Shown here: positions 37,358-49,676 of the stretch, one piece after another
Layout of the letters: each line of letters starts with the position of its first letter
Position numbering within the stretch: the stretch's first letter is position 1
Origin: Seriola aureovittata
Taxonomy: Eukaryota > Chordata > Actinopteri > Carangiformes > Carangidae
Direction: 5' to 3'
DNA length: 64,000 bases
NCBI RefSeq assembly: GCF_021018895.1
Contig: NC_079373.1
Location: 23,573,376-23,637,375 of the forward strand
Made by a program: the position numbers and the translations under genes
The notes under the pieces: generated by a model
Database searches by the model: none
The model's input: only the letters and a program-made list of their open reading frames with translations
Told to the model about the DNA's origin: nothing

Positions 37358-39767
37358 TCTTTGGATGCGGGAACTTTTGGAGCACAAAGTCACAAAATGT
37401 CAAGTTGAAATGCCATTTTCACAGCTGTTTAAGTCAAACGTTGTGGGTGTTTGGGTCAATTCAGAGCTAAATATAAAAGTATTGCTGTGTCGAACTGTGT
37501 CATGCAGTTATTGGAAATTGCACGAATGACAGAGAGAGGAGGGAGTAATTGCTACTTTTTTTTTTTTTTGCCTCTCTGGTTTCAGGCATGTTTTATCATG
37601 AACAAATTCAGAACCCGAAAGCTTTTTGAACCACCCGTGTTCAGTTTCTACTTCAGGACACACTCAGAGTAACGAGGCTTTGATATCCTAATATCCTCCC
37701 AAATCAAAGAGGAAAAGACGAAAAGAGGGAAGAGAAGTCTTACAATATGCTAATCATCAGAGGTCCCAGCTTTTACCTAAATGCTTTAAAGAAACTTACA
37801 AGACTTGCTTTCAAAAAATAAGAGTCAACATCAAAACACAGAACAACACATTAATGCCTCCCAAATGCCAGGTCAGTCAGTGAAAAGAAACAATGCACAG
37901 TCTGAACCTATTTGAGGTAACAGTAAATCAACAGTCCCTTTCAGCTTGACAGCAGGGTTGCTTCTGCTGCTGGGTCTCCACAGCAACCACAGGGATGCTG
38001 TCACCAAGGTAACCATTACCACAGATAAAGAAGGAAACAGAGTGTTCTTATGTGACGTCCGTCCTGTCTGTCGTGTATCGCCCTGAGATACAGATGTAAC
38101 AGGCAGGAAGCTCTAAGACGGTGTTATGATGTTATCAAAACAAACACAAGATCAATTTCACGCATCAACTTTCGACTTTGCAAGTTAGCAGAGCACAAAA
38201 TGAATTTGTGTCATTTATTAAATAGGGAGAATATTACTTTATATATTATTATTACTGACAAGGATTTTACGGACCAAAAATATCTGCTGATAAAATGAAG
38301 TAAGCAGCAAACACAATTTTTTTTTTGTCATGTATTTGCTTGACAGGCAGTCTTTGGCTTCCACTCAGAATAAACCATATGATCCCAATCACCCACAATG
38401 CTCCACAGGACTCAGATAAAGCCCAACCTATAGTCGCATGAGCGCCCCACATTTACACAGCTTATGATAAGAAGCAGCATTAGAGAGTATTTTTAATGAC
38501 AGGATGAAAACACACATAAGGGCTTAAACACGCCATGGCAACAGTTCAAAGATAAATGATAAATGGACCCATAAATTGTTTATTAATCTATCATAATAAA
38601 ATTATGATCGCTGGGACATTAAAAGCATTAGTTGGCTACATGAACAAGGGACACGAGAGAGAGAGAGAGACAAAAACAAAATGTCCACTTTCATTTGAAA
38701 TCATTTACACACAGTCTGTTAAAAATAATGAATGTTTAAATGTTATACTGCAGCTATGGGATGAAATATGTTAACAGGAAGTGTGAGTGGTGAGGAAATT
38801 TAAAAACGGTAAGAGTAGGTGTCAGCTGTAGATTACATTTCGACCTCTTTCTGTATGGCCTTCTGTTTGATGTGAGAGGTCGGTTGGCTCAGGAGCTTCT
38901 CACCCCTGCAGAGTGAGCTACATCAAAATGTCCAATCCTCTGTGTGGTACATGGCGAGTTATCACACACTTGAGTCCATGTGAAATTACACTTTTCCTCG
39001 CATGAATTTTTTATTGCCCCTGAGATCCAGTAAACTGATTGAAAGTAGGATTTATTAATGCCAAAAAAAAAAAAAAAAAAAGCATAATAATATGTAGTAA
39101 GATTTCACTACTTCTCTGCCCTGAGATGTGGATTTTCAAGCTGTTTATTCAACAGACAAATTCCTCTACGATGGTGAAGAGGATCAGCAACATAACAAAA
39201 AAAAAAGACTGACTACACCTCATCAAAAGTTAAATGTATGATAGAGAGATACAGTTTAAATGTAATCCAAATGCAACTGCACTGCACACACATCAAACCA
39301 GCGACCCCTGGAAAACGGCAGTATCTACTGACTGCCTTCATCACATCACGTGTTATCACATGTTTGATGTATTCCTGACCTTGGACAATCCATTAGACCC
39401 TGTGCTTGCAGGGACAAACCCTAGAACTGCACATTCCTAGTAATCTACACCAAAGGGCCAGACAATGAATTTGGCATCTTACCACCCAATTTACTCAAGT
39501 GTGCTTCATTTATCTTTGACTGAACCTTAAGTTGCACTAAAAACAAGTTGCCCAGAAAAACCTTCTGAGTTGTTTCAAGTGCATTTTACGAGCTCGACGT
39601 GCTGTATCACGAGAATAAGCTCAGGGTCTTCGCTCTCATACTCCACGGCATTACTGTTATACCAAAGACACATGTTCGAATTCAGAGTGTTTGTTTTAGT
39701 TTGAAAACAGCAAAAATGGCAAACATAGGTGAACATTCCTGATTTTAAAATGAGTGACTGACCAGAT

Positions 39768-39769
<2 letters not shown>

Positions 39770-39833
<64 letters not shown>
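39770..39833. repeat. (TG)n microsatellite, about 64 bp
   Basis: Pure TG run. Confidence 0.97.
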
Positions 39834-39835
<2 letters not shown>

Positions 39836-40739
39836 CGAGGCTGTGGGCTTTAACATTGCAAACAGAAAAAGACACCTGTCATATATAACGAGAAGCTGGA
39901 TATTCATTAGAGAGATTAGGAGAGAGGAAGGAAAGGGAAAAGGTGACATGCGGCACAGCTGGCGGTCAGAATAAATACAGCCGCCAAATAGCTAGTGGCA
40001 GACTATTACACTGCATTTGCAAAATGTCGGAAAGTTGGCAGCAAACTAGTAATAATATCACCCTGTGTGCTTCCAGGTGCAAACAGGAAGCAAAATAATA
40101 CAGGGCAGTCTGCTGGGATATCTATTATTGTCTGGTTGGTGTCTATCTGCCTGGCCGACTGTCCCCTGCACCGCTTTGCTTCTTATCAGGCATCTGCCGC
40201 TGTCTGGCATTACTTGGGGATCCTGGCTGCTACCTTCACCAGCTTGGCTCCCTGGAAGGTTTTAACATGTCATTCTGCTGCCTGTTACACCGATTGTTAT
40301 TGTCTAAAAAAACCTGCAGTCACTCAGTTAGTTAGTTGAGTAGTTAAAGGGAGGAGTGCAGTGTGCTCACCTGTGGCTGGCTCCCTGCAGAGGATATCAG
40401 CAGCAGTGCAGGAGCTGCCCAATAAGAGCCCGGTGGCTGGGTAAAAGCACCTGTTGTTGTTTGTGCTTTAATTGAAGGTTGATCAGGTCATAGAGTAATT
40501 AAAAATGAAAAAAGTAATTAAAATTTGTCTTGCCATCTGTTTCAAATTATATTTCATTAAAATGTACATCACTATAGTTTTTTGTTTTGTTTTGTATTTG
40601 GTCACTTGGTTGCCGCAGAAACAAATTATAGACACAACACTGATATACAATTATTGCTTACCAGCAGTTACACAGCAACATTATCATTCATTTGCAGTCT
40701 TTCTGCAAATCAACGCAGTTTCTCGCCCCCTAATGAATG

Positions 40740-40831
40740 TAAGTCCAGTGTTCATTTTCTCTCAGCTCTACAAACTCCCGAGGAAAATATCTGGCTCTTC
40801 AGTTGCTAAATGCTCCGCTATGTTCACAGAG
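40740..40831 (+). repeat. MITE-like repeat family, copy 1
   Basis: Contains ctctacaaactcccgagg, atctggctcttcagttgc, then taaatgctccgctatgttca. Matches the same word order in copies at 51156-51342 and 54468-54660. Confidence 0.6.
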
Positions 40832-41825
40832 TGACTGCATCTTTAAGGGTTTTTTGTTTTTGTTGAAAACAGCTGCAGCCAAATAGTGCATAATAAGACG
40901 GGTGTGAACCAGAACGGCAACGGACTGTTACCCACCGACCTGAAGCTCCGGAAAGCTGAGGGGTGCTGCTGATTCTGATTCTACGTTATTCTGAAACATT
41001 GATTAAGTGCCACTTTAATTAAAGTGACGGCTACTGCAGATACAAGTAGCAACTGCAAGATAGAGACATCTTGAATTTTCCTGCATTTAAAAATTCTCTG
41101 GAGTCAGTATAGTTTTAAAACTTAAGCTTTTATTTGGTGACCTGATGAGAGCCGGTGGAACAAGCCACAAGCAGGAAGTACAGTAAAGTAAAGTGTGCTG
41201 AAGTGCAGTGTGACAGTAGCATAAGTAGCGAAAAGTCAAGCCAGTGAAGTCACACAGTGATGTCAGTTAAACAGCGATAACTGGTCAGACCAGATCAAGA
41301 AAAGGTGTGTCAGTAAAGTGAGTGGACTGCATTGAGCGAGGGTTTGCTTTAATTCTTATGGATTTAACTCTTCGTCTGTGAGAGAAAGAACAATACACAC
41401 TCCCGCTTCACAATACAATGCACTTCAGCACAGTGAACACACCATTTTATATTCTGTAAAATTAACCGGTGGCAACCAACGCATTTTATTATTCTCAGTG
41501 ACTCATTTTGCATTTCAAGGAGATCCCATATACAAATAAGAGAAAGTAATTGCATCACTGTGAGAAACAACAAACTACTCCGACTGAATGTCATGAAATA
41601 TTATTGGTCTAAAGAACACAGTTTCCTGTCAGTAAAAGCAAATAGCTATGAGATTATATATTAACATCTTGTGCTTACAAGCCGATGGATGATGAGAAAC
41701 AATTTGCACAAAAATGTGAAAAAAAATCACCTTTAGGATTAAGTGTGATGATTACGTAATCACACACCCCTCTATACACACCTGAAGAGCCTGACCGAGG
41801 TTGAGTGTGAATGTGGCACATTCAA

Positions 41826-41849
41826 ACACACACACACACACACACACAC
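41826..41849. repeat. (CA)12 microsatellite
   Basis: Pure CA run. Confidence 0.93.
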
Positions 41850-42136
41850 GCAAGGAGGTAAAAATAAGGCAATAAGTATGAGTTCGTGCGATAATTAAGA
41901 CAAACACACAGGCAAGGCAAGGCAAGCAGAAGGCAGCATGGCGCCTCATCTGTGCTGCTCTGCTGCAGAGTCCCGTGTGACTGGCTAACACAGTCATGTG
42001 ACTCGCTCTGGGGCACTCGGTAGGTCAGCCAGTCTAGCATAAACAGAACTGGGGAGACATCCTGGGCTGCAGCGGCGGTGCTCATGCACACATACGCGCA
42101 TGAGCACACAGACCTTAATTGACACGTGTACTGCCA

Positions 42137-42138
<2 letters not shown>

Positions 42139-42192
<54 letters not shown>

Positions 42193-42207
42193 GCACACAC
42201 ACACACA
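42139..42207. repeat. (CA)n microsatellite, about 69 bp
   Basis: CA array with acgcacgc interruption near the right end. Confidence 0.96.
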
Positions 42208-42358
42208 AGACCTCAGTACAGGGCACCCGCAAACATGCAGACAGACTCCCATTTTAATGGAGCAAAAATAGACACACACACACTCCATCTCTGCTTTCTG
42301 TGTTTATACACAGATTTCAACAGACACATACACAAAACACCACTCTATCGCTGTCTAT

Positions 42359-42389
<31 letters not shown>
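42359..42389. repeat. (CA)n microsatellite
   Basis: CA run followed by a tgtacacactgtacacac duplication. Confidence 0.94.
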
Positions 42390-43609
42390 TACACACTGTA
42401 CACACACCACAATGGCATCGCAGCCACAGCAGTGCAAAGACGGCTTTATAAAGAGTCTCATTTATCAAGATTTAGAAAGTAACCATCTGGTAGCTCAGCC
42501 TGATAAAGAAAACAAACACTGAGGGTAAGATTTAGAGTTCGTTCCATGTTCAAATTGTGGTAAAAAAGTCTGAAAAAAATATATCAAAAAATAGTTCCAG
42601 GAGACTAGAGAGATGAGATGCAGAGAGACTATTCATGGAGCCTAGTGAGGAACAACAACAACAAAAAAAAAAAAGAAAAACCCTGAAAGAAACTTGACTT
42701 GAACACATTTGGTAGCAACATCTCCAATCTCCAGCAGGGTTGGAGATTAGTTGTAGCTGTGTACAGACAAGCTCAGACTGAGCTGAGGCTGTGAAGCAGA
42801 GACTCGACAGACTCTGCATACATTGCTAAACAGCTCTCGACACCCTCCCAGCTGGCTGGAGCTAACGCTGCTACTGCGTTCAACAGCCTCCCATCTGGCC
42901 AGAGCTGTAGCTGCTGCGTCCGATGACCACCTGAAACGCTGCTCGGTGTCGTACCAACAGTGTGTCGCAGACAGCGGGGGGGGGGGTCTTCAATGTTAAA
43001 GCTAATTGGCTGTTTCTTCAAGATATTTTGGCACCTTTTCAGCCATTGTGCCTCGCTGATATCCAATATCTCGCTCCAGAGGCGTTTAGAAAACATCGCA
43101 GATAGAAAACCTTTAATAGACCAAATACACGACACAGCTTTACGCATTGTGTATATTCAAATATGTGGCCATGAAGAAAATAATAACCTGTCATTTTTAC
43201 AAGAAGTTTTCTTGAACCATAAACCTAATCTAGTCTTGTACAACAACTTAAATTAATAAGCAATTTCACAAATCAGGGGCTTTGCTGTTTTAGTCTTACT
43301 TGTTCCCTTGATGCCACTGTCAAATATACCACAGTAACTTCAACCTTTAGTCGGTGCTTTACCTCAGCCACTGGGCATAGAGCTACATCCTGAGGGGAGA
43401 ACAAGATAAAAAGGTTGAAGGAATTCTGGATTTATGGTTAAAACACACTGAGGAAAAGTTGCCTGGGGTATTTCTGAGAGAAGTTGTCTTGTGTTTCTTT
43501 CATCCTCGCACATTAAAAGACTCAAACAAAAGTCTACAAACCCCAATTTCAACCAACACAGATAGAAGCAGCCATAATTCAAGCGTCCATGCTTGTTGCT
43601 ATTCATTGG

Positions 43610-44030
43610 TTTTTTGGAGACATGCAGCACTGCCCCGTGGTCATCGTCACCATCTCTCACGCACACACAGCTGCGGAGGCCCACGGGCCGCCGCCCGCCA
43701 GTGTGATCCTCAATAATGCCGGACATCTCGGGGGCCTTCATACCCTGTGCCTGGAGCATATTTACCCAGCAGGAGGGGCTGGATGGCGCTGACAGCATTT
43801 GGAGAATCCAAAAACAATTCTGAGGCATGTTATGCAAATAGTGGAGATTATGGGCTGTCGCCATGGGCATGAGTCTGCAGGCAAACTGCAGGGGGTCTGA
43901 GGAGACTTTTAAAAGAGGTACGTGTTCATCCAAGACAAGTTTCTCAAAAGTCTTTATGGTGTGTGATGTTAGCATTAGCGGTCCATGGTCGCTGGGGACT
44001 GCGTCACCTTTCCTCCACCACTGGGACAAT
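43610..44030 (-). mobile_element. Rex1-like LINE reverse transcriptase remnant
   Basis: The minus frame reads PSDHGPLMLTSHTIKTFEKL, then VLDEHVPLLKVSSDPLQFAC. This matches the RT fingers/palm start of fish Rex1/Babar-type LINEs (DYRPVALTSH..KTLERLVL..L.....DPLQFAY). After one frameshift the match continues as NAVSAIQPLLLGK and later QLCVREMVTMTTGQCC, the next RT blocks. Frameshifts and stops make it non-functional. No endonuclease part or 3' tail was recognised. Confidence 0.8.
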
Positions 44031-44186
44031 GCCAGATGTTTTTCATTCCTCGTGTAAGACCACATTAGTCATTTTATTCTACACCTGTCTTTATTTTCCT
44101 CAGGGTTTCCTGAGGGTGCAGAGGATGTTCACCTGTGGGAGTGAGAGAATCCTGCAAGAGCCTCCGCCCACGCTAGCAGCTCTGTG

Positions 44187-44410
44187 AAACTATACCTGCT
44201 AACATGCTAAATGTTAACATTAGTATGCTAACATGCTCCCAGTTAGCATGATAATGTTTACCATGTTCACCATCTTAGTTTAGCATGTTTAGCATATAAA
44301 AACTTCAGTGATGATAATGATTACCTGGTGAATGTTTGTACAGAATTACATGTCAGTCCATTTAATAGTTGTTGAGACATTTCAATCTGAACCAAAATGG
44401 AGGACTGACT
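44187..44410 (+). repeat. Dispersed fish repeat (gctaacatgctaa ... ttgttgagacattt)
   Basis: Starts with tandem gctaacatgctaa-like words and ends with a segment (gaatgtttgtacagaattac, then agtccatttaatagttgttgag and caatctgaaccaaaatgg) that I recognise as very common in teleost genomes. A related fragment lies inverted at 9178-9240 and another at 34425-34570. Confidence 0.7.
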
Positions 44411-45615
44411 GTTTGTTGATTGTTAAAAATAAAACATGAGGACGACGATATGTTCACAATATTAATTTTGCATTGCATACAGTTTTTATTTTGGTTTTAC
44501 TTTAACATATTGAAACTCAAAATTAATTCAGATTAAGGCAAGAACAAATCTGTTTGTACAATCTGTTTCTTCCACTCGGCCCGTCGTGTTCTCTGCCGGA
44601 TTTTTGACATTTCAGATATAACCAAAAGATAAAAAAATAAATTAAAAAAACAGGTCATCTGTCAGTGAACAGAAATCATTTTTCTTGTTTTCCATGCAGA
44701 TAAACTCATGCTCATGTCAAGTTACTGACATTCATCTGCAGCTGCCTCACCCCCCAGTGCACATACACACAACGACACAAAGACACAAAGAGCAGGAGGT
44801 TGGCTCTGCTTCGTCACAGCTTTTGCTTTTTGCCATTCCATGACTATTAAACTATTTCACAACCGCTGCTAAAAAGCCCTCATCTTTTAAAATACCGCAC
44901 AGTGGCATCATCCTTTCTTCATCCTGGAAACGTTACTCACATCGCGGTGGAAAATGGGAGCAGCAAAGGTCAACTAATTCTCTCTATCTAATGTATTCTA
45001 ATACGCTCCCTAAACTCGTCTCTCTGCATGACGTGGAGGCGCTGCACCGCGGGTCAGAAGCACCAGAGTTTGGTACTAAAAGCTGAAAGCTAAATAAATT
45101 CAGAGGAAATATAAAGTTTGCATTTAGCTGTATCTTTCATAAACAACACTACTCTACTACAGTGCTTTTGTCCTTTCAGCTCCTATCGTGTGAGATGATC
45201 GAGCACCGCAGCTCGGAGTGTGCAGAGCAGCAACACTGAGACGCAGAAACGAAGGTTTAGGGATGAAGGATTTCACCTATTCTCTCCTGAGCAGTTAGTG
45301 ATGTCAGCTTCAATTATGCTAATTTACTCTTTTATATATTGGCAGTAATAGCTGATAAAGTGCACACCATTTGGCCTCGGAAATGAAACAATAAGATATT
45401 GGTCTTTAATATTGGTTTCAGTTTTCCACTAAGTTCATAAACACACTTTAGAGAAATAAACCAAAAAAACTCAGTTACATCACTGATTTACACTGATGAT
45501 GAAATTCTGCATTTTAATACTGCACTTTAAACAATTAGGGATTATGGTTTTGCTAATCTGAGTACCTTCTAATCTTTTTGTTTTTATAACAAGAAGCATC
45601 AAGTAAAATTGCACG
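44411..45615. other. No feature seen
   Basis: Ordinary AT-rich sequence with short chance frames; nothing recognised. Confidence 0.5.

Positions 45616-45671
<56 letters not shown>
45616..45671. repeat. (CA)n microsatellite, about 56 bp
   Basis: Pure CA run. Confidence 0.97.
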
Positions 45672-45673
<2 letters not shown>

Positions 45674-45828
45674 AACTCCAGAGCCTTTAGCTCATGTGGA
45701 GCAACACACAAGGGGACAAAAACTATTACATCATCTCCCTAAATCCATTTACTCCTGCGCACGCACACACACACCACTGGCAGAGCTACACATACAGTGA
45801 TAGGGACAGACACACACAAAACAGACAA

Positions 45829-45830
<2 letters not shown>

Positions 45831-45874
<44 letters not shown>

Positions 45875-45877
45875 GCG

Positions 45878-45911
<34 letters not shown>
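45831..45911. repeat. (CA)n microsatellite with two cgcgcg interruptions
   Basis: CA array containing two acgcgcgc blocks 18 bp apart. Confidence 0.95.
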
Positions 45912-46058
45912 GGGAACCCAGACATCTATGCAAGCAAACACACAAACATGCAGAGCCGAGAGAGTGACACACAAAGACAAACATGAAAAACAGAGAACCA
46001 CTTACACACAACAGGGGCACAGACAGACTCACAGAACAAGATACACACCCAAATTTAA

Positions 46059-46061
<3 letters not shown>

Positions 46062-46148
<87 letters not shown>
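46062..46148. repeat. (CA)n microsatellite, about 87 bp
   Basis: Pure CA run. Confidence 0.97.
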
Positions 46149-46152
<4 letters not shown>

Positions 46153-46287
46153 CCAGCTCAGATCTCATCTCTCGCTTCATTTCCCACAGGCAACCTGCTG
46201 CTGCCGAGGCCTTGCTTGCACGACAGTGGCTCTATGATGACAGATGATGATGGATTGCTGTGGAGGTGTTCGTATGAGTGTATGTTT

Positions 46288-46289
<2 letters not shown>

Positions 46290-46344
<55 letters not shown>
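46290..46344. repeat. (TG)n microsatellite, about 55 bp
   Basis: Pure TG run, opposite polarity to the array 140 bp to the left. Confidence 0.97.
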
Positions 46345-46346
<2 letters not shown>

Positions 46347-46429
46347 GTATACAGTACCGTGAATGCATGAATGCTCGTTGCCTTGTTATCTCGTCGTAGT
46401 ATTGTTGTTGTCTTTGATGATTTCAAAAA

Positions 46430-47930
46430 GGATGTTTATCATTCCAAATATAGAGAGAAAACATAGAATCAAAGGTCTTACAGAAAGATGTGGGAATAAA
46501 AACCTGAAGAAACTTTGCCCAAAGAGAGACGGGGTGAGTGATGACCATTTGGCAAGGAGCTGTTTTTCTTGGTCTAGTAAAACAGAAAAGTTTGACCTAA
46601 ACAGGTTTTTAAACTCCCTGGTAACACAGACACCAGGATAATTAAAAGTCTTTGGCAAGCTCCAATGGGAGGTCTGCGTACTGGAGCTCAAGCGCTTCTT
46701 TATTCGTCGGGTGCAGTCTTATTGAGGTTGAGTTTGTAACCGGAAAATTGACTGAAAAGGTCCAATAATTCCAGGGAGGCTGTTAGAGAAGTGACAAGTT
46801 TAGAAAGTTTTAAAAAGTGACTCTATCAAATGACTTCTCTGCGTCCATAGACAGGAGGAATTCAGGCTGGAGCGGATTTGGAGAGTATTAAATAACCAAT
46901 GAATACTGGAGAATAAGTTCTGATTTTTTATAAACCCAATTGATCAGGGGAAATGATTTTGGGGAGGACAGTCTCTAATCTACGTGCCAAAACCTTGGCA
47001 AGGATTTTAACATCGGGAAATTGGCCTATAAAAGACGCGATCCAATGGAGAGCGATGCAACCTTGGATAAATGAAGAGGAAAGTGAGCCAGTTTCAAAGG
47101 ATTAAGCGACAGATACTTGGGGCTAATTTTCTTTAAAATATTGTAAAGAAATCTGTGGAGAATCCATCAGGGCCCGGGGGCTTAGATGACTGAACAGACG
47201 ATGTGGCAGCTACAATCTGTTCTTGGTTAATATGTTTCTCAAGGTCAGCTGGGAGATCATTGAGAAGGGGAGGGATTTCCAGACTATCAAAAGTTTTTCA
47301 TAACGTTGCTATTTGGAGTATTGTCATAGGTATATAACTTTGAATAAAACACTTTTAATTAGTCATTGATACATTTCTAGTCTGAGGTGATTTCCCCAGG
47401 TGGCTGTGCGAATCCCGGGGATGAGTTGTTTTGCCTTGATTTTTCCTTTATTTGTTTCTGCCTCAAGCATTTTTCTTTTTAAATGCAACGACTTCCCTTA
47501 TGTATGCTTCCATGGCCTAACATGCAGTTTCACCAGTAAAGTTAGTTCTTAAAAAAAAAAACAAATTAATCTGTGCGGAAATATGTGCAAGGAAGTGCTC
47601 ATCATTCAAATGGGTCTAATCTCCAGCTCTCCCCTTGTAAATTAGACTTGGGTAAAGCTAGGTGAAGAGCAAGAGATGATTTGGCTGAAATAATACTTTG
47701 ACAGGCACATGATTTATTCTATGAAAAGTAGTCAATGCTGCGATAGGTCCGGTGCACATGACAGAAAAAGGAATACTTTGTACCTGCAGGGTGTGAAAAA
47801 AGAAAACGCCATGGGTCAGAAAGACCATAATCTACAAGGAAAGCTTTTCATGAGTGTGGCAGATTTTTCTAAAAGAGGTGAGTTTGGGACACGGCTGGGA
47901 ACTGCATGAAAAAAGAAAAAAAAAACCTGA
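46430..47930 (-). mobile_element. Internally deleted fish L1-type LINE (ORF2 remnant)
   Basis: Reading the minus strand I see ORF2 blocks in the right order over several frames. First the C-terminal endonuclease: FVDYGLSDPWRFLFSHPAGT, then KYSFFCHVHRTYRSIDYF (about 47870-47720). Next a linker with AMEAYIREVVAFK (about 47520-47480). Then the RT entry KPPGPDGF (about 47180-47160) and LLSMDAEKSFDRV (46857-46821). Finally the post-catalytic block PGVCVTREFKNLFRSNFSVL with LLAKWSSL (about 46630-46530). The region that should carry the FADD catalytic box, between AEKSFDRV and the last block, is missing. The whole copy is about 1.5 kb, against roughly 3.5-4 kb for a full ORF2. Frameshifts and stops show it is dead. 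Confidence 0.87.
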
Positions 47931-49632
47931 GAAATAACGAGTAAGATTTCAAATTCCAGGAACTGGGAGAAAAAATAGAATCATCATGCGAATCAGGGGC
48001 TTACACGTCAGCCAGAGTCACTGCCTTGCTGTAAGGTTTTCCCTTCACACACACACACACACAATGATAAAACGCCTGTTTTTATACTTACATTGCAACA
48101 TTTACATTTTAGCCACTTGTTGTCTTGAGCTAGCATAGAGCAGGTGGCTCGGATCTTGTCAAGTTTTATGTCCAGAGTTTGGAAAGACGACTTGAGATGT
48201 CCACCACTGTTGCGCTATCGTTAGCATCTGACTTCAACTGATTCTTCTTTGGCCTGTTTCCCTGCATCTTTTGGCAATTTGTTAGAGTTCCCAAACAGTA
48301 ACAAAACAAACGCTCTTCTCGCCGACAGAATAAAAATAGGTTGATGTTTTAAAATCTGTAACTTGACGGTGGGAGCTGGTGGACAATGTTGCTACCACAT
48401 ACTCTCCAAACCTGAAGTCCTCCGTCTCAGCAACATTTCAGCTCAACCAAAGTTTTGAAACAGACTCAACCATCAGCCGTCGTGACTGGATAGATGTGTG
48501 AGAGAGGAGGGAAGTGTATTTCTTTGGGTGGTGATGAATCTACAGCCTGAGAAGAATTTTAACATCTCGTTTAAAAACAAACAGGAAGCCCATAATAATG
48601 CCAGGAAAGATATGAAAGACACATTTGGATCAAGCCAACAATCTCCTTGCAGAACTGTGTCGACTACGTGAAGCAAATTTAGTGCTGTGCACCAATAAAT
48701 TTGTCAGGCAACGTGGCATTGCAGAAAAGATTTATCACAACCCCAGCAGGAAAAGATCTGAACACTAAAATGGGTTTAAGCAAATGCAACTTAACAGATA
48801 AAGTGTAAACAGGGTATAAATAAAGCAGAAGCCAGGAGCTGTGTGAGAAAGGCTGAGAATTGAACTTGCTGTAGAGCAGAGGGAAGATTTTTTTAATGAA
48901 CAGTCTCTGCAGTTTGACATAAAAGAAAAAGAGGAAAGTGGAAAATGGAGCTTTTTTTTTTGAAGCAGAACAGAAAACCTGGTTCCGCGAGCTCAGGAGG
49001 AAAGAAGAGCCCCATTGTATCATGGGTCAGTGCTGCTCACTTCTGCGAATCCTCTGAAACAATGTTCTCCTGCACCGAGACCAATCCCTGAGGCTCAACA
49101 AAGCAACCGCAGGGCTGTTCAAACCGAGAGAGCCAGAGGAGTAAAATATGACTCAAATATTCCTCAAAAGTTTTGGGGTTTTTTTTTGCAAACTTTGGTG
49201 GGATTCACAACTCACGACAGAAGGTTCCCAAAAGTTTCAGCGATGACCCAAAACCTTTTCTGCTGCACCGGTCAGTCAGTAGTTCGCACAGCTATGAATC
49301 TATCCACGCTGCATTAACGATTGTAGTTTCAAATGGAGTTGTCTTGAGAAGAGGTTTTTAGTAAGTTGGAAGTTGTTGATGTTACGTTTACTTTTTGTGG
49401 CGTCTCTTATTCGATGATGCTGAAGTTGCGAAGTGTTGTATCACGTCTCCAGGAGGTCTGAAGGCTTTAAAGCTCCTATAATCTAAATGTTTATGTTAAA
49501 AATTGATCAATTGACTTCGGGTATGTGAGAGGGGTAGTCGGCCAATTCACCTCACCTCTACGAAGTGTTTTAGCATCTTTCAGCTCGTTTTGATTTTATC
49601 CGACGTTAGCTGGTCTGGTCTCTTTAGATATC
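47931..49632. other. No gene seen
   Basis: Unrecognised noncoding sequence with a short CA tract near 48047-48063. The open frames are short and not convincing. Confidence 0.5.
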
Positions 49633-49676
49633 AACTGTACACTACCCGCCCAGCATCAAACAGCGACTAGCTAGCT
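49633..49676 (-). repeat. MITE-like repeat family, short inverted copy
   Basis: The reverse complement (gctagctagtcgctgtttga, then tgctgggcgggtagtgtaca) resembles the ggct(a/g)gt(c/t)g(c/t)tg ... tggtgct segment of the copies at 51.2 and 54.5 kb. Confidence 0.4.

Larger units (their letters stand above)
30544..43600. other. No gene supported: probable 5' intron or upstream DNA
   Basis: I found no exon that joins in phase to the acceptor at 30543. Contents are CA/TG arrays, (ATGG)n arrays, a long poly-A and scattered dispersed repeats. The frame on the minus strand near 35460-35640 (SQLVLGEVSFSFTHKPVDTS) has a donor-like end but no family match. Confidence 0.5.

Noticed and set aside
42773..43147. 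Minus-strand 124-codon frame rich in Ala, Leu and Ser
   Set aside because: No splice signals in a consistent phase and no recognised family; probably chance in a GC-richer patch.
45694..46362. 222-codon His-Thr-rich frame and its Cys-Val antisense partner
   Set aside because: Nearly all of it is translated CA/TG repeat.
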